Of a stretch of 64,000 nucleotides of DNA, positions 50,022 to 57,711 are shown in pieces. The notes below the pieces were generated by a model, which worked only from the letters and a program-made list of their open reading frames with translations, made no database searches and was not told where the DNA came from. The stretch spans positions 1-64,000 of the forward strand of contig NZ_CP126170.1 in NCBI RefSeq assembly GCF_033170385.1, in the 5' to 3' direction. The position numbers were made by a program, and so were the translations under genes. Source of the stretch: Xanthomonas rydalmerensis (GTDB lineage: Bacteria > Pseudomonadota > Gammaproteobacteria > Xanthomonadales > Xanthomonadaceae). Every line of letters starts with the position of its first letter. Position 1 is the stretch's first letter.

Positions 50022-50843
50022 ATGCGGTTAACGGATTATGAGCAAGGGCAATTGAAATTAATTGAGGCATGGAAGCTGGAGCCGCCATCTGTTGTCTCGG
50101 AAGCAGTTGGAAAATTTCTCTCGCCTGTCTCATGGTTGATAAATAAAATTGTACCAATTTCAGCTATCCAAGGAATTATAGATTTCTCGTCCTCGACTGC
50201 CGATTGGCTTACAGATACAGGCGATGTGCTGCGAGATGCAGGGATTTCATCCATCTCCGAACTTAAGAACTTAAGTCTTGAGAAATCTGATGAATTAGCC
50301 GACGCAATGCATAACTGGGCTATCGGCATTGCCAGCGCAGAAGGAGCTGTTACGGGAGCCGCTGGAATCGCCGGAATCGCAATTGATATGCCAGCCGTTC
50401 TAGTGCTTGCGCTACGCACGATTCATAAGATTGGAATCTGTTATGGATTTGAGGTCAAAACTGAAGAGGACAAGCAATTCGTGCTTTCTGTTCTTTCTGC
50501 TTCTAGCGCCAATGAAATGTCTGAAAAAGTGGCCGCACTCGGCACACTGCGAATGATGCAAGTAATAATCGCCAAAAATACTTGGAAAAAAATTGCGGAA
50601 AAAGCGGCTACAGACCGATTTAGCAAGGAGGCAGGAGTGATTGCGATAAAGACACTCGCAAAACAGCTAGGGGTCAATCTAACAAAGCGCAAGGCAATGC
50701 AAGCCATACCTGCAGTTGGAGCGATCGTAGGCGGATCTGTGAATGGTTGGTATCTTAAAGAGATAGGTTGGGCGGCACGCCGCATGTTCCAAGAGCGTTG
50801 GCTCATCGAGAACAAAAAGCTCGAAATTGCGGTTGATGTATAA
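50022..50843 (+). CDS. EcsC family protein (gene cassette)
   Basis: A 273-residue protein that fits the EcsC family: DYEQGQLKLIEAWK at the N-terminus, a Gly/Ala-rich hydrophobic centre (SAEGAVTGAAGIAGIAIDMPAVL, read in parts) and AIPAVGAIVGGSVNGWYLKEIG near the C-terminus. The role of EcsC proteins is unknown; a membrane-associated function is likely from the hydrophobic segments. It is AT-rich, preceded by attC 1 and followed at its stop codon by attC 2, so it is a complete integron gene cassette in the expected orientation. Confidence 0.85.
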   Translation: MRLTDYEQGQLKLIEAWKLEPPSVVSEAVGKFLSPVSWLINKIVPISAIQGIIDFSSSTADWLTDTGDVLRDAGISSISELKNLSLEKSDELADAMHNWAIGIASAEGAVTGAAGIAGIAIDMPAVLVLALRTIHKIGICYGFEVKTEEDKQFVLSVLSASSANEMSEKVAALGTLRMMQVIIAKNTWKKIAEKAATDRFSKEAGVIAIKTLAKQLGVNLTKRKAMQAIPAVGAIVGGSVNGWYLKEIGWAARRMFQERWLIENKKLEIAVDV

Positions 50844-50973
50844 CAATTCGTTCAAGCCGACCCCGCATCGTGGCGACGGCCACTTGCCTGCGCTACGCTA
50901 GCACGCGTCCGCCGTCCCGCTGCGGGGCGGCTTAACTCAGGCGTCGTGGCGCGGTTTAGCTCAGGTGTTAGCT
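50838..50973 (+). other. attC recombination site 2 (136 bp, composite)
   Basis: The inverse core GTATAAC (50838-50844) overlaps the EcsC stop codon. AAGCCG-A-CCCCGCA pairs with TGCGGGG-CGGCTT at about 50920-50932, leaving one unpaired A, the extrahelical base typical of attC. A first right end (GGCTTAACTCAGGCGTCG) is followed by a second one (GGTTTAGCTCAGGTGTTAGCT, core GTTAGCT at 50967-50973), so the site looks like an attC with the 3' half of another added. Confidence 0.8.
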
Positions 50974-50992
50974 TGCTTAGGAAAGTTTATCA

Positions 50993-51985
50993 ATGGACAA
51001 GCGATATCAAGTTTTTCTGAGCTCTACTTATGCCGACCTTAAGGATGAGAGACAGCACGTAATTCAGACGCTCATGGAAATGGACTGCATCCCAGCAGGA
51101 ATGGAGCTGTTCCCCGCCACTGACGAGGAACAGTTTGACTTCATCAAGCGTGTCATCAATGACTGTGATTACTACTTACTGATTATTGGAGGTCGTTACG
51201 GTAGCACTACCCGGGAAGGTATCAGCTATACCGAAAAGGAGTATGACTATGCAGTATCGTTGGGTTTAAAAGTCATCGCATTTTTACACCAAAATCCTGA
51301 CGAGATTGCTGTGGGAAAGACGGACAAAGATCCTGGACTGACGGCACGCCTCCAGGAATTTCGCGCCAAGGTTGAAGTGGGCCGCCTAGTAAAATACTGG
51401 CGCATGGCGAGCGACCTCCCGGGCCTAGTGGCACTGAGCCTGTCGAAGACCATTAAGACCTATCCGGCGGTAGGATGGGTTCGAGCAAATCAGGTTGGTT
51501 CTAACCAGCTTCTAACCGAGCTAAACGGTGTTCGACGAGAAAACGAGGAGTTGCGGGCTGCGCTAACAGAAGCTCGGGTTAATACTCAACAACGTCTGGC
51601 CAATCTAGCGACGTTGACGGATTCGTTTTCTGTCCACGGTCAACTGAAGGTCGCGCGCGATTATGCATGGCGGAACTGGGAGTATTTACTGACGTGGGGT
51701 GAGATATTTGCGCTTATTGCCCCTTACCTTCTAGAGCATCCGAACGACACGTCAGTAATGCTCACGCTCAAGAAGGCGATTTTAGAACACAAAGACCAAG
51801 AATACTACGAATGCAAGATCAACGATCATGACTTTCAAACGATCAAAGTTCAGCTTAAGGCTCTTGGGCATGTGCAGGTCAGTTATATGAAGACCACACG
51901 GGGCGGAATGGCCCTTTTTTGGGCCCTCACTCCGCAAGGTGAAGCAACAATGCTTGAACTGCGCGCTGTGCGGCAAGCAAGCTAG
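50993..51985 (+). CDS. DUF4062 domain protein (gene cassette)
   Basis: A 330-residue protein with an N-terminal DUF4062 domain ([20 protein letters not shown], then [13 protein letters not shown] and [10 protein letters not shown]), a fold related to TIR-like signalling modules and common in STAND-type and defence-associated proteins. A coiled-coil-like stretch (about 170-205) links it to a C-terminal domain with a winged-helix look ([26 protein letters not shown]). It begins 19 bp after attC 2. Its own attC may be the degenerate site at 52370, now separated by repeats and an IS remnant. The function is not known; a defence role is inference. Confidence 0.82.
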   Translation: MDKRYQVFLSSTYADLKDERQHVIQTLMEMDCIPAGMELFPATDEEQFDFIKRVINDCDYYLLIIGGRYGSTTREGISYTEKEYDYAVSLGLKVIAFLHQNPDEIAVGKTDKDPGLTARLQEFRAKVEVGRLVKYWRMASDLPGLVALSLSKTIKTYPAVGWVRANQVGSNQLLTELNGVRRENEELRAALTEARVNTQQRLANLATLTDSFSVHGQLKVARDYAWRNWEYLLTWGEIFALIAPYLLEHPNDTSVMLTLKKAILEHKDQEYYECKINDHDFQTIKVQLKALGHVQVSYMKTTRGGMALFWALTPQGEATMLELRAVRQAS

Positions 51986-52048
51986 TATTAGTTATTCCAC
52001 TGAGGACTTTCCCAGAGGAATAGGGGTTAGAGAAATAGGGGTCAGAGT

Positions 52049-52070
52049 CTGAGGTATCCCCACGTTTTTC
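52049..52070 (+). mobile_element. IS4/IS10-like terminal inverted repeat (left end)
   Basis: CTGAGGTATCCCCACG resembles the IS10 end (CTGAGAGATCCCC). It is directly preceded by GGGGTCAGAGT and followed about 95 bp later by the start of an IS4-type transposase. A related end in inverted orientation lies at 52918. Confidence 0.6.
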
Positions 52071-52166
52071 CGATTATGATCAACCAGTTAACGCTGGCTA
52101 GGCTGGAAACAAGTGCGCGCATGGCGCAGTCTTCAAGGTGACTAAACCGATAGAGTACTGACGACC

Positions 52167-52292
52167 ATGCGCGCCAGCCAAGTATTGCAGAAGTACCTGT
52201 GTGATTCATTGGAGCCGATGCACGCGCTGCGCGAGGCGGTTCTGTTGCGGTCAGTTGAGGCACTCATTGCGGCGCAGCGATTGACCCTGACG
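52167..52292 (+). pseudogene. IS4 family transposase, N-terminal fragment
   Basis: About 42 codons beginning MRASQVLQKYLCDSLEPMHA and continuing through LLRSVEALIAAQRLTLT match the N-terminus of IS4-type transposases known from Xanthomonadaceae. The frame is cut where the next GGGGTCAGAG repeat begins (52297). No catalytic residues remain, so the element is dead. Confidence 0.6.
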
Positions 52293-52296
52293 AGAA

Positions 52297-52364
52297 AAAC
52301 AGGGGTCAGAGTGCACTTTTCTTGTGTGCAAAATCTTTAAAAGTTAACTCTGACCCCTGTTTTC
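52297..52364. repeat. GGGGTCAGAG-family inverted repeat, copy 3
   Basis: AACAGGGGTCAGAGTGCACT ... AACTCTGACCCCTGTT, the cleanest long copy (about 68 bp). It truncates the IS4 fragment and abuts attC 3. Confidence 0.85.
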
Positions 52365-52369
52365 TTGGT

Positions 52370-52428
52370 ACGTAACAATTCATTCAAATAGATGCGGCTT
52401 AGCGGCACAGCTTAACTCTGACACTAGG
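52370..52428 (+). other. attC recombination site 3 (degenerate)
   Basis: ACGTAACAATTCATTCAAAT then GCGGCTTAGCGGC, CAGCTTAACTCTG and CACTAGG. The left half and the CTTAACTC arm are clear; the right core should be GTTRRRY but reads CACTAGG, so the site is probably inactive. It lies just before the next cassette-like gene. Confidence 0.6.
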
Positions 52429-52445
52429 AAAAATAGGAGATCTCC

Positions 52446-52739
52446 ATGGATATTACAGTGAAGCAAAAAGCGCTACGGGATGCTGTGGACCATTTGCGCG
52501 AGAAGGCTTGCGGAATGTCGAGGGCAGAACGGCAAGATGGGTTGATTGATGTGGGCTGCGCGGCCTCAGTCGTGGACGTCGCATCGCTAGACGATCCGGA
52601 CGCCGATCGCATTAAAGAAGAGACAAATAAACTTGTCGATGAGGCGGAGCTGATTGTTAAAGCACACGATCAAAATGGTGTGCTCACTGAGGCGCTCTCC
52701 ACACGGGTAAGGGCCATCAGTAATCGTCGCCGAATCTAA
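52446..52739 (+). CDS. Small acidic protein of unknown function (cassette-like)
   Basis: A 97-residue, largely helical, acidic protein (starts MDITVKQKALRDAVDHLREK; DDPDADRIKEETNKLVDEAE in the middle) with a basic RRRI end. AATAGGAGAT precedes the ATG. It directly follows attC 3 in cassette orientation, but no attC follows it; a GGGGCCAGAG repeat begins 7 bp after the stop. No family recognised. Confidence 0.65.
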   Translation: MDITVKQKALRDAVDHLREKACGMSRAERQDGLIDVGCAASVVDVASLDDPDADRIKEETNKLVDEAELIVKAHDQNGVLTEALSTRVRAISNRRRI

Positions 52740-52745
52740 GGAAAA

Positions 52746-52803
52746 TAGGGGCCAGAGCATCTTCTATTCGTGCCCGGCACCTAGAAAATGCATCCTGGCC
52801 CTA
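52746..52803. repeat. GGGGTCAGAG-family inverted repeat, copy 4
   Basis: AGGGGCCAGAGCAT and ATGCATCCTGGCCCT around GTGCCCGGCAC. The arms changed together (TCAGAG to CCAGAG; CTGACC to CTGGCC), keeping the pairing. Confidence 0.75.
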
Positions 52804-52917
52804 ATTCTCCGTTCTTTTTGTTATTGCAACTCCAGCTCTTGGAGGGGTCACTACATTGTTGATGTAGCGCATGCCAGAATTTGGCGCTATAGCACTTGCA
52901 AAAACAGGGGGCAGAGT

Positions 52918-52938
52918 CTTAGGTATCCCCAAGTTTTC
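52918..52938 (-). mobile_element. IS4/IS10-like terminal inverted repeat (right end)
   Basis: CTTAGGTATCCCCAAG, preceded by GGGGGCAGAGT as at the left end. It overlaps the stop codon of the C-terminal transposase fragment on the minus strand. Confidence 0.55.
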
Positions 52939-53130
52939 AGGCCGCCAGCTGCATTTGATCGGCGACCGCTTGCGGCAACGATTTCAAGCGCTCTAGCCAT
53001 CGGGAGATAAGTTCCAGCGGCCATCGCCTGACCAATGCTTCGCGGCCAACGCGCAATGTCGAATAGAGTTTGCGCGCACTCCTGTTGGGCGAGAGCCAAT
53101 GTGCGATGCCGGTGGATTCGCAGCCCAGGC
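52937..53130 (-). pseudogene. IS4-like transposase, C-terminal fragment
   Basis: About 64 codons on the minus strand (GCESTGIAHWLSPNRSARK, then LYSTLRVGREALVRRWPLEL and a C-terminal ending QMQLAA). Position against the IS end and the basic, Trp-containing character fit the last part of an IS4-type transposase; identity by eye only. It is truncated upstream by repeat copy 5. Confidence 0.5.
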
Positions 53131-53134
53131 TAAA

Positions 53135-53191
53135 TGGGGTCAGAGTACAGTTTCCCTGTGAGCGGCGCTCTAGAAAGTGCACTCTGACCCT
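53135..53191. repeat. GGGGTCAGAG-family inverted repeat, copy 5
   Basis: GGGGTCAGAGTACAGTTTC and GAAAGTGCACTCTGACCC with an 18-bp centre. Confidence 0.8.
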
Positions 53192-53300
53192 AGTTTTGCT
53201 CATAAGCTCTGTGCCGTACTCGGCGCACCACAAGCCGCTGCTACAGACTTGAGTTGCCAAGCCGAACACTTCACGCATCGGATCAATCAGGGGATGACAC

Positions 53301-53762
53301 ATGCAAGCGATCCGCGTTGCCGCAATGAAGATCTTGACGCTCTTTGCCATCGTGTTGGTGGCAGGCCCGGCGCAGTCGATGTCGCTTGACTGGCGACCGG
53401 TCTACTTCAGACAGGGGCATCCGCTTGTAGGGGAGAACCTTGAGCAATCGATGGACAACACGGGTGGGCTTCAACACGAGAATCTACAGATGAATGTGTC
53501 GATCATGAAGGAGTATCCGAACGTCGTTTATGACTTGATGGGAAGAGCGAATGCAACCGAGTGCAGCCCTGCATCGTGCATGATGTTGTCCGCACGTCGC
53601 GCCGAACTGGTTTATGACTATCTGCTGGAGCAGGGCATTCCCGCTTGCCAGATCAAGACCATCGTCGCCGCCGGCACCAGCAGCCCGATTGCGCGACCGC
53701 AGGATGATGCGCCCCCCGACAGGGCCGTGCACCTGTTGGTGACACTCGGCAAGACGTGCTGA
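53301..53762 (+). CDS. Secreted OmpA-like domain protein
   Basis: A 153-residue protein with a signal peptide (from Met 9: MKILTLFAIVLVAGPAQS) and a C-terminal half resembling an OmpA peptidoglycan-binding domain (YDLMGRANATECSP, SARRAELVYDYLLEQGIPA, AAGTSSP). Four cysteines in the mature part could form two disulfides. The first Met (53301) has AGGGGATG upstream; Met at 53325 is an alternative. Composition returns to high GC, so this gene marks the right border of the island. Confidence 0.7.
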   Translation: MQAIRVAAMKILTLFAIVLVAGPAQSMSLDWRPVYFRQGHPLVGENLEQSMDNTGGLQHENLQMNVSIMKEYPNVVYDLMGRANATECSPASCMMLSARRAELVYDYLLEQGIPACQIKTIVAAGTSSPIARPQDDAPPDRAVHLLVTLGKTC

Positions 53763-54155
53763 TGCAATGAGAGACGTCCCACCGGACCTATGACGCAGAG
53801 CAAATACAGCATGGCCTTGACCGCCATCTCGCGGGATCGGCTGTCGTCGGGTCGAGCGACTACTTCTTCGACGCCTGCAAAGAAACGGCGCCACGATGGC
53901 TACGGTGCGTCATCGCCGCCGAGCAGTCGCTGCTCCGGAAGTCGGCTATGTGATCGACATGACACGGACACTGACGGACGACTCGAACGCTCCCATGTGA
54001 GGACCTACTCGGCGTGGCGCTAGCCGTCCCAACGCGGAAAAAGAAATCGCATGCAGCGACGATTCGTGTCATCTTATAACTCTTAGTGTCGGATGCCTTT
54101 AGAACCGCCACGGTAAAGTCATGCAGCAATGCGCCTCAGTCGCTAGAGAGACAAT
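53763..54155. other. Intergenic stretch with possible gene remnant
   Basis: About 390 bp. The frame 53772-53953 reads as protein-like (SDYFFDACKETAPRWLRCV, AAEQSLLRKSAM) but has no start codon, so it may be the tail of a lost gene. Nothing else is recognised. Confidence 0.35.
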
Positions 54156-54638
54156 ATGAAGAAGCATCTCGCCGTACTGCTGCTAATCGTGGGCCTGGTC
54201 TGTAGCGCGCCCGCGCTCGCCCAATCCTTCAAGTCGCCCTTGCTCGGCAAGTGGGTGCTCGATGTCGCGAGCATGCCGGCGCCGCCCGAGCAGCGGCCGA
54301 AGAGCGGCGCGATTACCTACAGCGATGTTGGCAAGGGCAAGTGGCAGACGAATGCCGACATCGTCGGTGGCGATGGGCATGACATCCACGCCGTCGCCAT
54401 CTATCCGCTCGATGGCACCGCTGCCCCAAGCAATGGATACCCGACGATCGACACGACGGCCGTGTGGCTGCCGGCGCCGAACGTAATGGTCGCTGCGTTC
54501 TACTTGAAGGGAATGCCACGCACGACGCGCACCTACACCGTCGCGCCTGACGGCAAGACGATGACCGAAACCGTGGTCTGGTTGAACATCAACGGCCAGC
54601 CGGCAATCACGATGAACCGCTTCAACCGCGCGGAGTAG
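54156..54638 (+). CDS. Secreted lipocalin-like protein of unknown function
   Basis: A 160-residue protein with a clear signal peptide (about 1-23, ...CSAPALA). The mature part starts LLGKWVLDVASMP, followed by beta-rich segments (TRTYTVAPDGKTMTETVVW), as in small lipocalin-like periplasmic proteins. No specific family or substrate can be named. Confidence 0.65.
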   Translation: MKKHLAVLLLIVGLVCSAPALAQSFKSPLLGKWVLDVASMPAPPEQRPKSGAITYSDVGKGKWQTNADIVGGDGHDIHAVAIYPLDGTAAPSNGYPTIDTTAVWLPAPNVMVAAFYLKGMPRTTRTYTVAPDGKTMTETVVWLNINGQPAITMNRFNRAE

Positions 54639-54995
54639 CCGATGACGCGTAGGCGACGTCTGCGATAGCGCTGCACTGCCGGCTGCGGCCGCCAGGCCAA
54701 GCGCCAATCCGGCCATGCACGTGGCCGGCAGCGCGCTGGGGGGAACTGCGTATACATGAAGACTGGTTGATCCGAGCCTAAGTCGTATCGCACTACGAAG
54801 CGACGCAGGCTTTGGATAGACAGGAGCGATATGAGCGGTTTGAAAATTTCGTGCGGCGATCTCATCACAGACGAAAAGCCGGGTTCCACGCTCGAGCGCG
54901 GGTTTGAGGATCTGTCGACTTCTGATGGTTCTGGCGCACCATACTCTAGACCCGCCTAATCCGTTGCTGGCATCAATCAGCCACTCACCATCCTG
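54639..54995. other. Intergenic stretch, nothing recognised
   Basis: About 360 bp with no credible reading frame, repeat or promoter that I can support. Confidence 0.4.
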
Positions 54996-55259
54996 ATGAC
55001 CACATTCCAATTCCAACCACGCTGGAAGGAGGAACTCGTCTGCATCGGACCGGGCGGCGAGTTCGTGCTGGACTTCCCGATGGGCGTGCCCACGGTCTAC
55101 GTGCCCACCGAGCATGCCTGGGCGCAGAGTGCACCTGCATGGGCGCGCGAGCTGTGGCCGGTGTTCAAGACCGAGCTTGAAGCATGGTGCGAAGAGCGCG
55201 ACGTGCAGTTCTTTCTGGATGGCTCTGCCAAGTGCTACGGAGCTGTCGCCAAGGCCTAG
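54996..55259 (+). CDS. Small protein of unknown function
   Basis: An 87-residue Trp-rich soluble protein (FQPRWKEELVCIGPGGEFVLDF, then HAWAQSAPAWARELWPVFK in parts). It resembles short orphan proteins found near toxin-immunity genes, but no family is recognised. It precedes a Tdi1-like immunity gene by 70 bp. Confidence 0.6.
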   Translation: MTTFQFQPRWKEELVCIGPGGEFVLDFPMGVPTVYVPTEHAWAQSAPAWARELWPVFKTELEAWCEERDVQFFLDGSAKCYGAVAKA

Positions 55260-55329
55260 GTGATCACGATGAACGCAGGCGGACGCGCGTGCCTTGGTAT
55301 CCTAAGCCGCCATCGCAGCAAGGTGTCCA

Positions 55330-55788
55330 ATGAGCGAGAGTACAGAGCGTGGTGACGCGACGAACGTCCCGCTGTATTACCTGATTACGCCGGAATCGCA
55401 CGAGGTGCTCGGCCCCTGGGCGGACGCGTTCCCGGCGTACACTGTCGTCGTCGGCTACTCGAGTCTCGGCCACTTCTTTTTGCATGATCCGGCCAGCCAG
55501 GATTACGCGGTGTTGCATCCGTTCAAGGCCGCGGGCAAGTCGTATGGCGCGCATGCCTCTACCGCGGCGTTCGAGGCGGCCATCCTGCGCGATCCGGGCT
55601 TTGAGGAGTACGTGCTACGCGGCGACCACGTACGGGAAATCGCTGCGCGTCTCGGCCCGTTGAAGCCTGGACAGATCTATATCCCGCAGCCCTATCCGAC
55701 GCTGGGCGGAACGGAGGCACCTGAAACGTACGACAAGGGCGATGTGTGGGTGTTCGCTGACCTCGTCGCGCAAAGCGTGGGTTTGTGA
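55330..55788 (+). CDS. Tdi1-like immunity protein (DUF1851/T6SS_Tdi1_C)
   Basis: A 152-residue soluble protein. Its C-terminal part (LGPLKPGQIYIPQPYPTLGG ... DVWVFADLVAQSVGL) matches the T6SS_Tdi1_C pattern of immunity proteins against type VI DNase effectors: a G-P-L-x-P-x-x-x-Y motif, a LGG turn and a terminal helix. No effector gene is adjacent, so it would be an orphan immunity gene. The match is by eye. Confidence 0.65.
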   Translation: MSESTERGDATNVPLYYLITPESHEVLGPWADAFPAYTVVVGYSSLGHFFLHDPASQDYAVLHPFKAAGKSYGAHASTAAFEAAILRDPGFEEYVLRGDHVREIAARLGPLKPGQIYIPQPYPTLGGTEAPETYDKGDVWVFADLVAQSVGL

Positions 55789-55894
55789 CGCAAACTGGAA
55801 TCACACCGCGGGGCGCGATCTTCTAAAGAAAACCCAGGCGGCACCGGATCGCCGCCTGGACCACACCGAACGAGGGAACCGCAGAGGCTGCGCC

Positions 55895-56572
55895 TCAGTG
55901 CTTCGCGGCCTTGCGCCGGTACACACCATTGAAGCTCACATTGGCTCCGCCGCACTGCAGGTTATCCGAGACGACCATCAGGTCGCCGAGCAGTTGCAGG
56001 CGGACCTTGCAGTCGTCCTCGCTCAGCTCCAGCCGATTGCCTTCGGGAAAGCCGCGCGCGGTGACGGCGCCCAGGTTCGGGCCGCCGGGCCTTTCCTCGG
56101 GACTCGGGTTGGCGCTGGGCCAGTAGGCATCGCCGTTGGCGGTGATGGTGCCGTCGCCATTGGCGATCAGTTGCAGTTCGTTGTCGCCGTCGTGCCATTG
56201 ACCGACCCAGGCCTGCGGCTTCGGGGCGGCCGTCGCCGGCAGTGGCTGCACGCTCGACGCCGCCACCCAGCCGGCGCTGCCGCCGACCTTATTGGGGTAG
56301 AACGCGCAGACGAAGCCGCCCTGACGCTGCGCCAGGATCACGGTGTCGTCCTTGACCACATAGGCGCGCTGCCGGCACGCGGCCTCGCCCTTGGCCGGGC
56401 AGCCGTCGTCGTCGTTGAGCAGGTACAGGCGCGGCACCGCGACCTTGGCGAGCGAAAACCCGGCCGTGCTCATGGGGAAGCCGCCGTTGCGGCACATCGC
56501 GGTGTCCTCGTCCGGGGCAGCGTGGGCCAGTGCGGGAACCGCCAACAAGGCGAGCAGCCAGGTCTTGTGCAT
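55895..56572 (-). CDS. Secreted protein of unknown function
   Basis: A 225-residue protein with signal peptide MHKTWLLALLAVPALAHA. The mature protein has about seven cysteines (MCRNGG, DGCPAKGEAACRQ, FVCAF, DDCKVR, LQCGG), suggesting several disulfides, and a C-terminal half (WVGQWHDGDNELQLIANGDG ... FNGVYRR) with a beta-barrel look. GGAG precedes the ATG at 56572; the longer frame is not supported. No family recognised. Confidence 0.7.
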   Translation of the reverse strand: MHKTWLLALLAVPALAHAAPDEDTAMCRNGGFPMSTAGFSLAKVAVPRLYLLNDDDGCPAKGEAACRQRAYVVKDDTVILAQRQGGFVCAFYPNKVGGSAGWVAASSVQPLPATAAPKPQAWVGQWHDGDNELQLIANGDGTITANGDAYWPSANPSPEERPGGPNLGAVTARGFPEGNRLELSEDDCKVRLQLLGDLMVVSDNLQCGGANVSFNGVYRRKAAKH

Positions 56573-56826
56573 CAGAGTCGCTCCAAAGGTGGGGAGACAG
56601 TGTGGGCCACCGGGGGTGAACCGGTGGCGAGCGAACGATGGGCGAGGAGGTGGCGGCGTCTGGCCGGCATGACGCTGTGGCGCGCGGCACGGCTCATCGC
56701 ACGTCATGCGCGTCGACCAGCGGCATCGACGCCGGCGAACGCCTCGGACTGTAAGGTGGATGCCATCAGGCACACCGCGGGATAGCCTTGCGTCGATCCA
56801 GGCTTCAGACGCAAGAGGGTGGTGGC

Positions 56827-57260
56827 ATGGCAGTGAAGTACCGGGCGGGCGATGTCTTCGCGGTCCCTTGGACACGGCGGTGTATGCGCTCTGCCAGGTG
56901 CTGTGGGCGCCGCAGGGCGACTATCGCAAGGTGGTCGGCTTCTGTGTGCTGGAACATCAGGCCTCGGCCCCGACGCTTGGTCCGTCGCCGGCACGGCCGC
57001 TGCCGGTGCGCGATGGCGACAAGGACATCCGATTGCTGTTTACCGGCGCCCAGAAGCTCAAGAGCGGCGACTGGCAACTCATCGGCCACGCGCCGCTGCC
57101 CAGCGACGCCAGGGAACGGCTGACCTTCCACATCACCGGCGCCTTGCACGAGGGCGATACCTTCGTGCGGATGTTGTCGGTGGACGAGTACGCTCGCTAT
57201 CCGTCGATGTCGGTGCTCGGATTCGAGCTGGTGCAACGACTGCTCAGCGACAGCCGGTGA
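56827..57260 (+). pseudogene. Imm26-like immunity gene with a frameshift
   Basis: The ATG at 56827 starts MAVKYRAGDVFAVP, the N-terminus expected of Imm26 immunity proteins. After residue 14 the frame goes wrong, and the proper continuation (LDTAVYALCQVLWAPQGDYR ... to LVQRLLSDSR) is in the +2 frame. One missing C in GTCCCTTGG near 56865-56867 would explain it (GTC CCC TTG). The gene is therefore either disrupted or affected by a sequencing error; the second frame has no good start of its own. Confidence 0.7.
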
Positions 57261-57370
57261 TCGAGGGCACCGGCCGTTGACGGGCACTTGCCGCTCGGCG
57301 AGCATCGCATGCAGGTTCAACGGGGCGTGGCCGGCGCCGCACATCACGTCTGTCTGGATCAGGTGACACC

Positions 57371-57652
57371 ATGCCCGCAAGCCTGCTGACCGAGGTTGTG
57401 CTGCGCCCACTGTTCGAGATCGTCCTCTACGGCCTGTGCTACGTCGTCGGCATGCTCGTGGTGCCGGCGTTCTCGTTCGGCTATTACAGCGTCGAACCCT
57501 GGAGCAGCAAACGGCGCAGCAAATCCGGCAAGCGCAGCGCCTATCTGGCCCCACGCGTGGTCTCGGCCGACGCGGCGGCCTTCTGGGGCGGGTTCGCCCT
57601 GGTGGGATTGGGGCTGTCGGGCTATGCGCTGTGGAGCGCGGCGGGCGCTTAA
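57371..57652 (+). CDS. Small membrane protein
   Basis: A 93-residue protein with two hydrophobic helices (about 12-38 and 70-88) separated by a basic loop (SSKRRSKSGKRS). Family unknown. It lies downstream of the Imm26-like gene; a link is possible but unproven. Confidence 0.6.
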   Translation: MPASLLTEVVLRPLFEIVLYGLCYVVGMLVVPAFSFGYYSVEPWSSKRRSKSGKRSAYLAPRVVSADAAAFWGGFALVGLGLSGYALWSAAGA

Positions 57653-57711
57653 CCTCGAAGCGGCTGTATCGCGCTACGCTTTCTGGCCTTGGACTGCAAT
57701 GGATTGCACCT

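Noticed and set aside
53790..54023. A 77-codon frame as a gene
   Set aside because: Ser/Arg-rich low-complexity translation with no ribosome site; a different frame over the same bases looks more protein-like but lacks a start.
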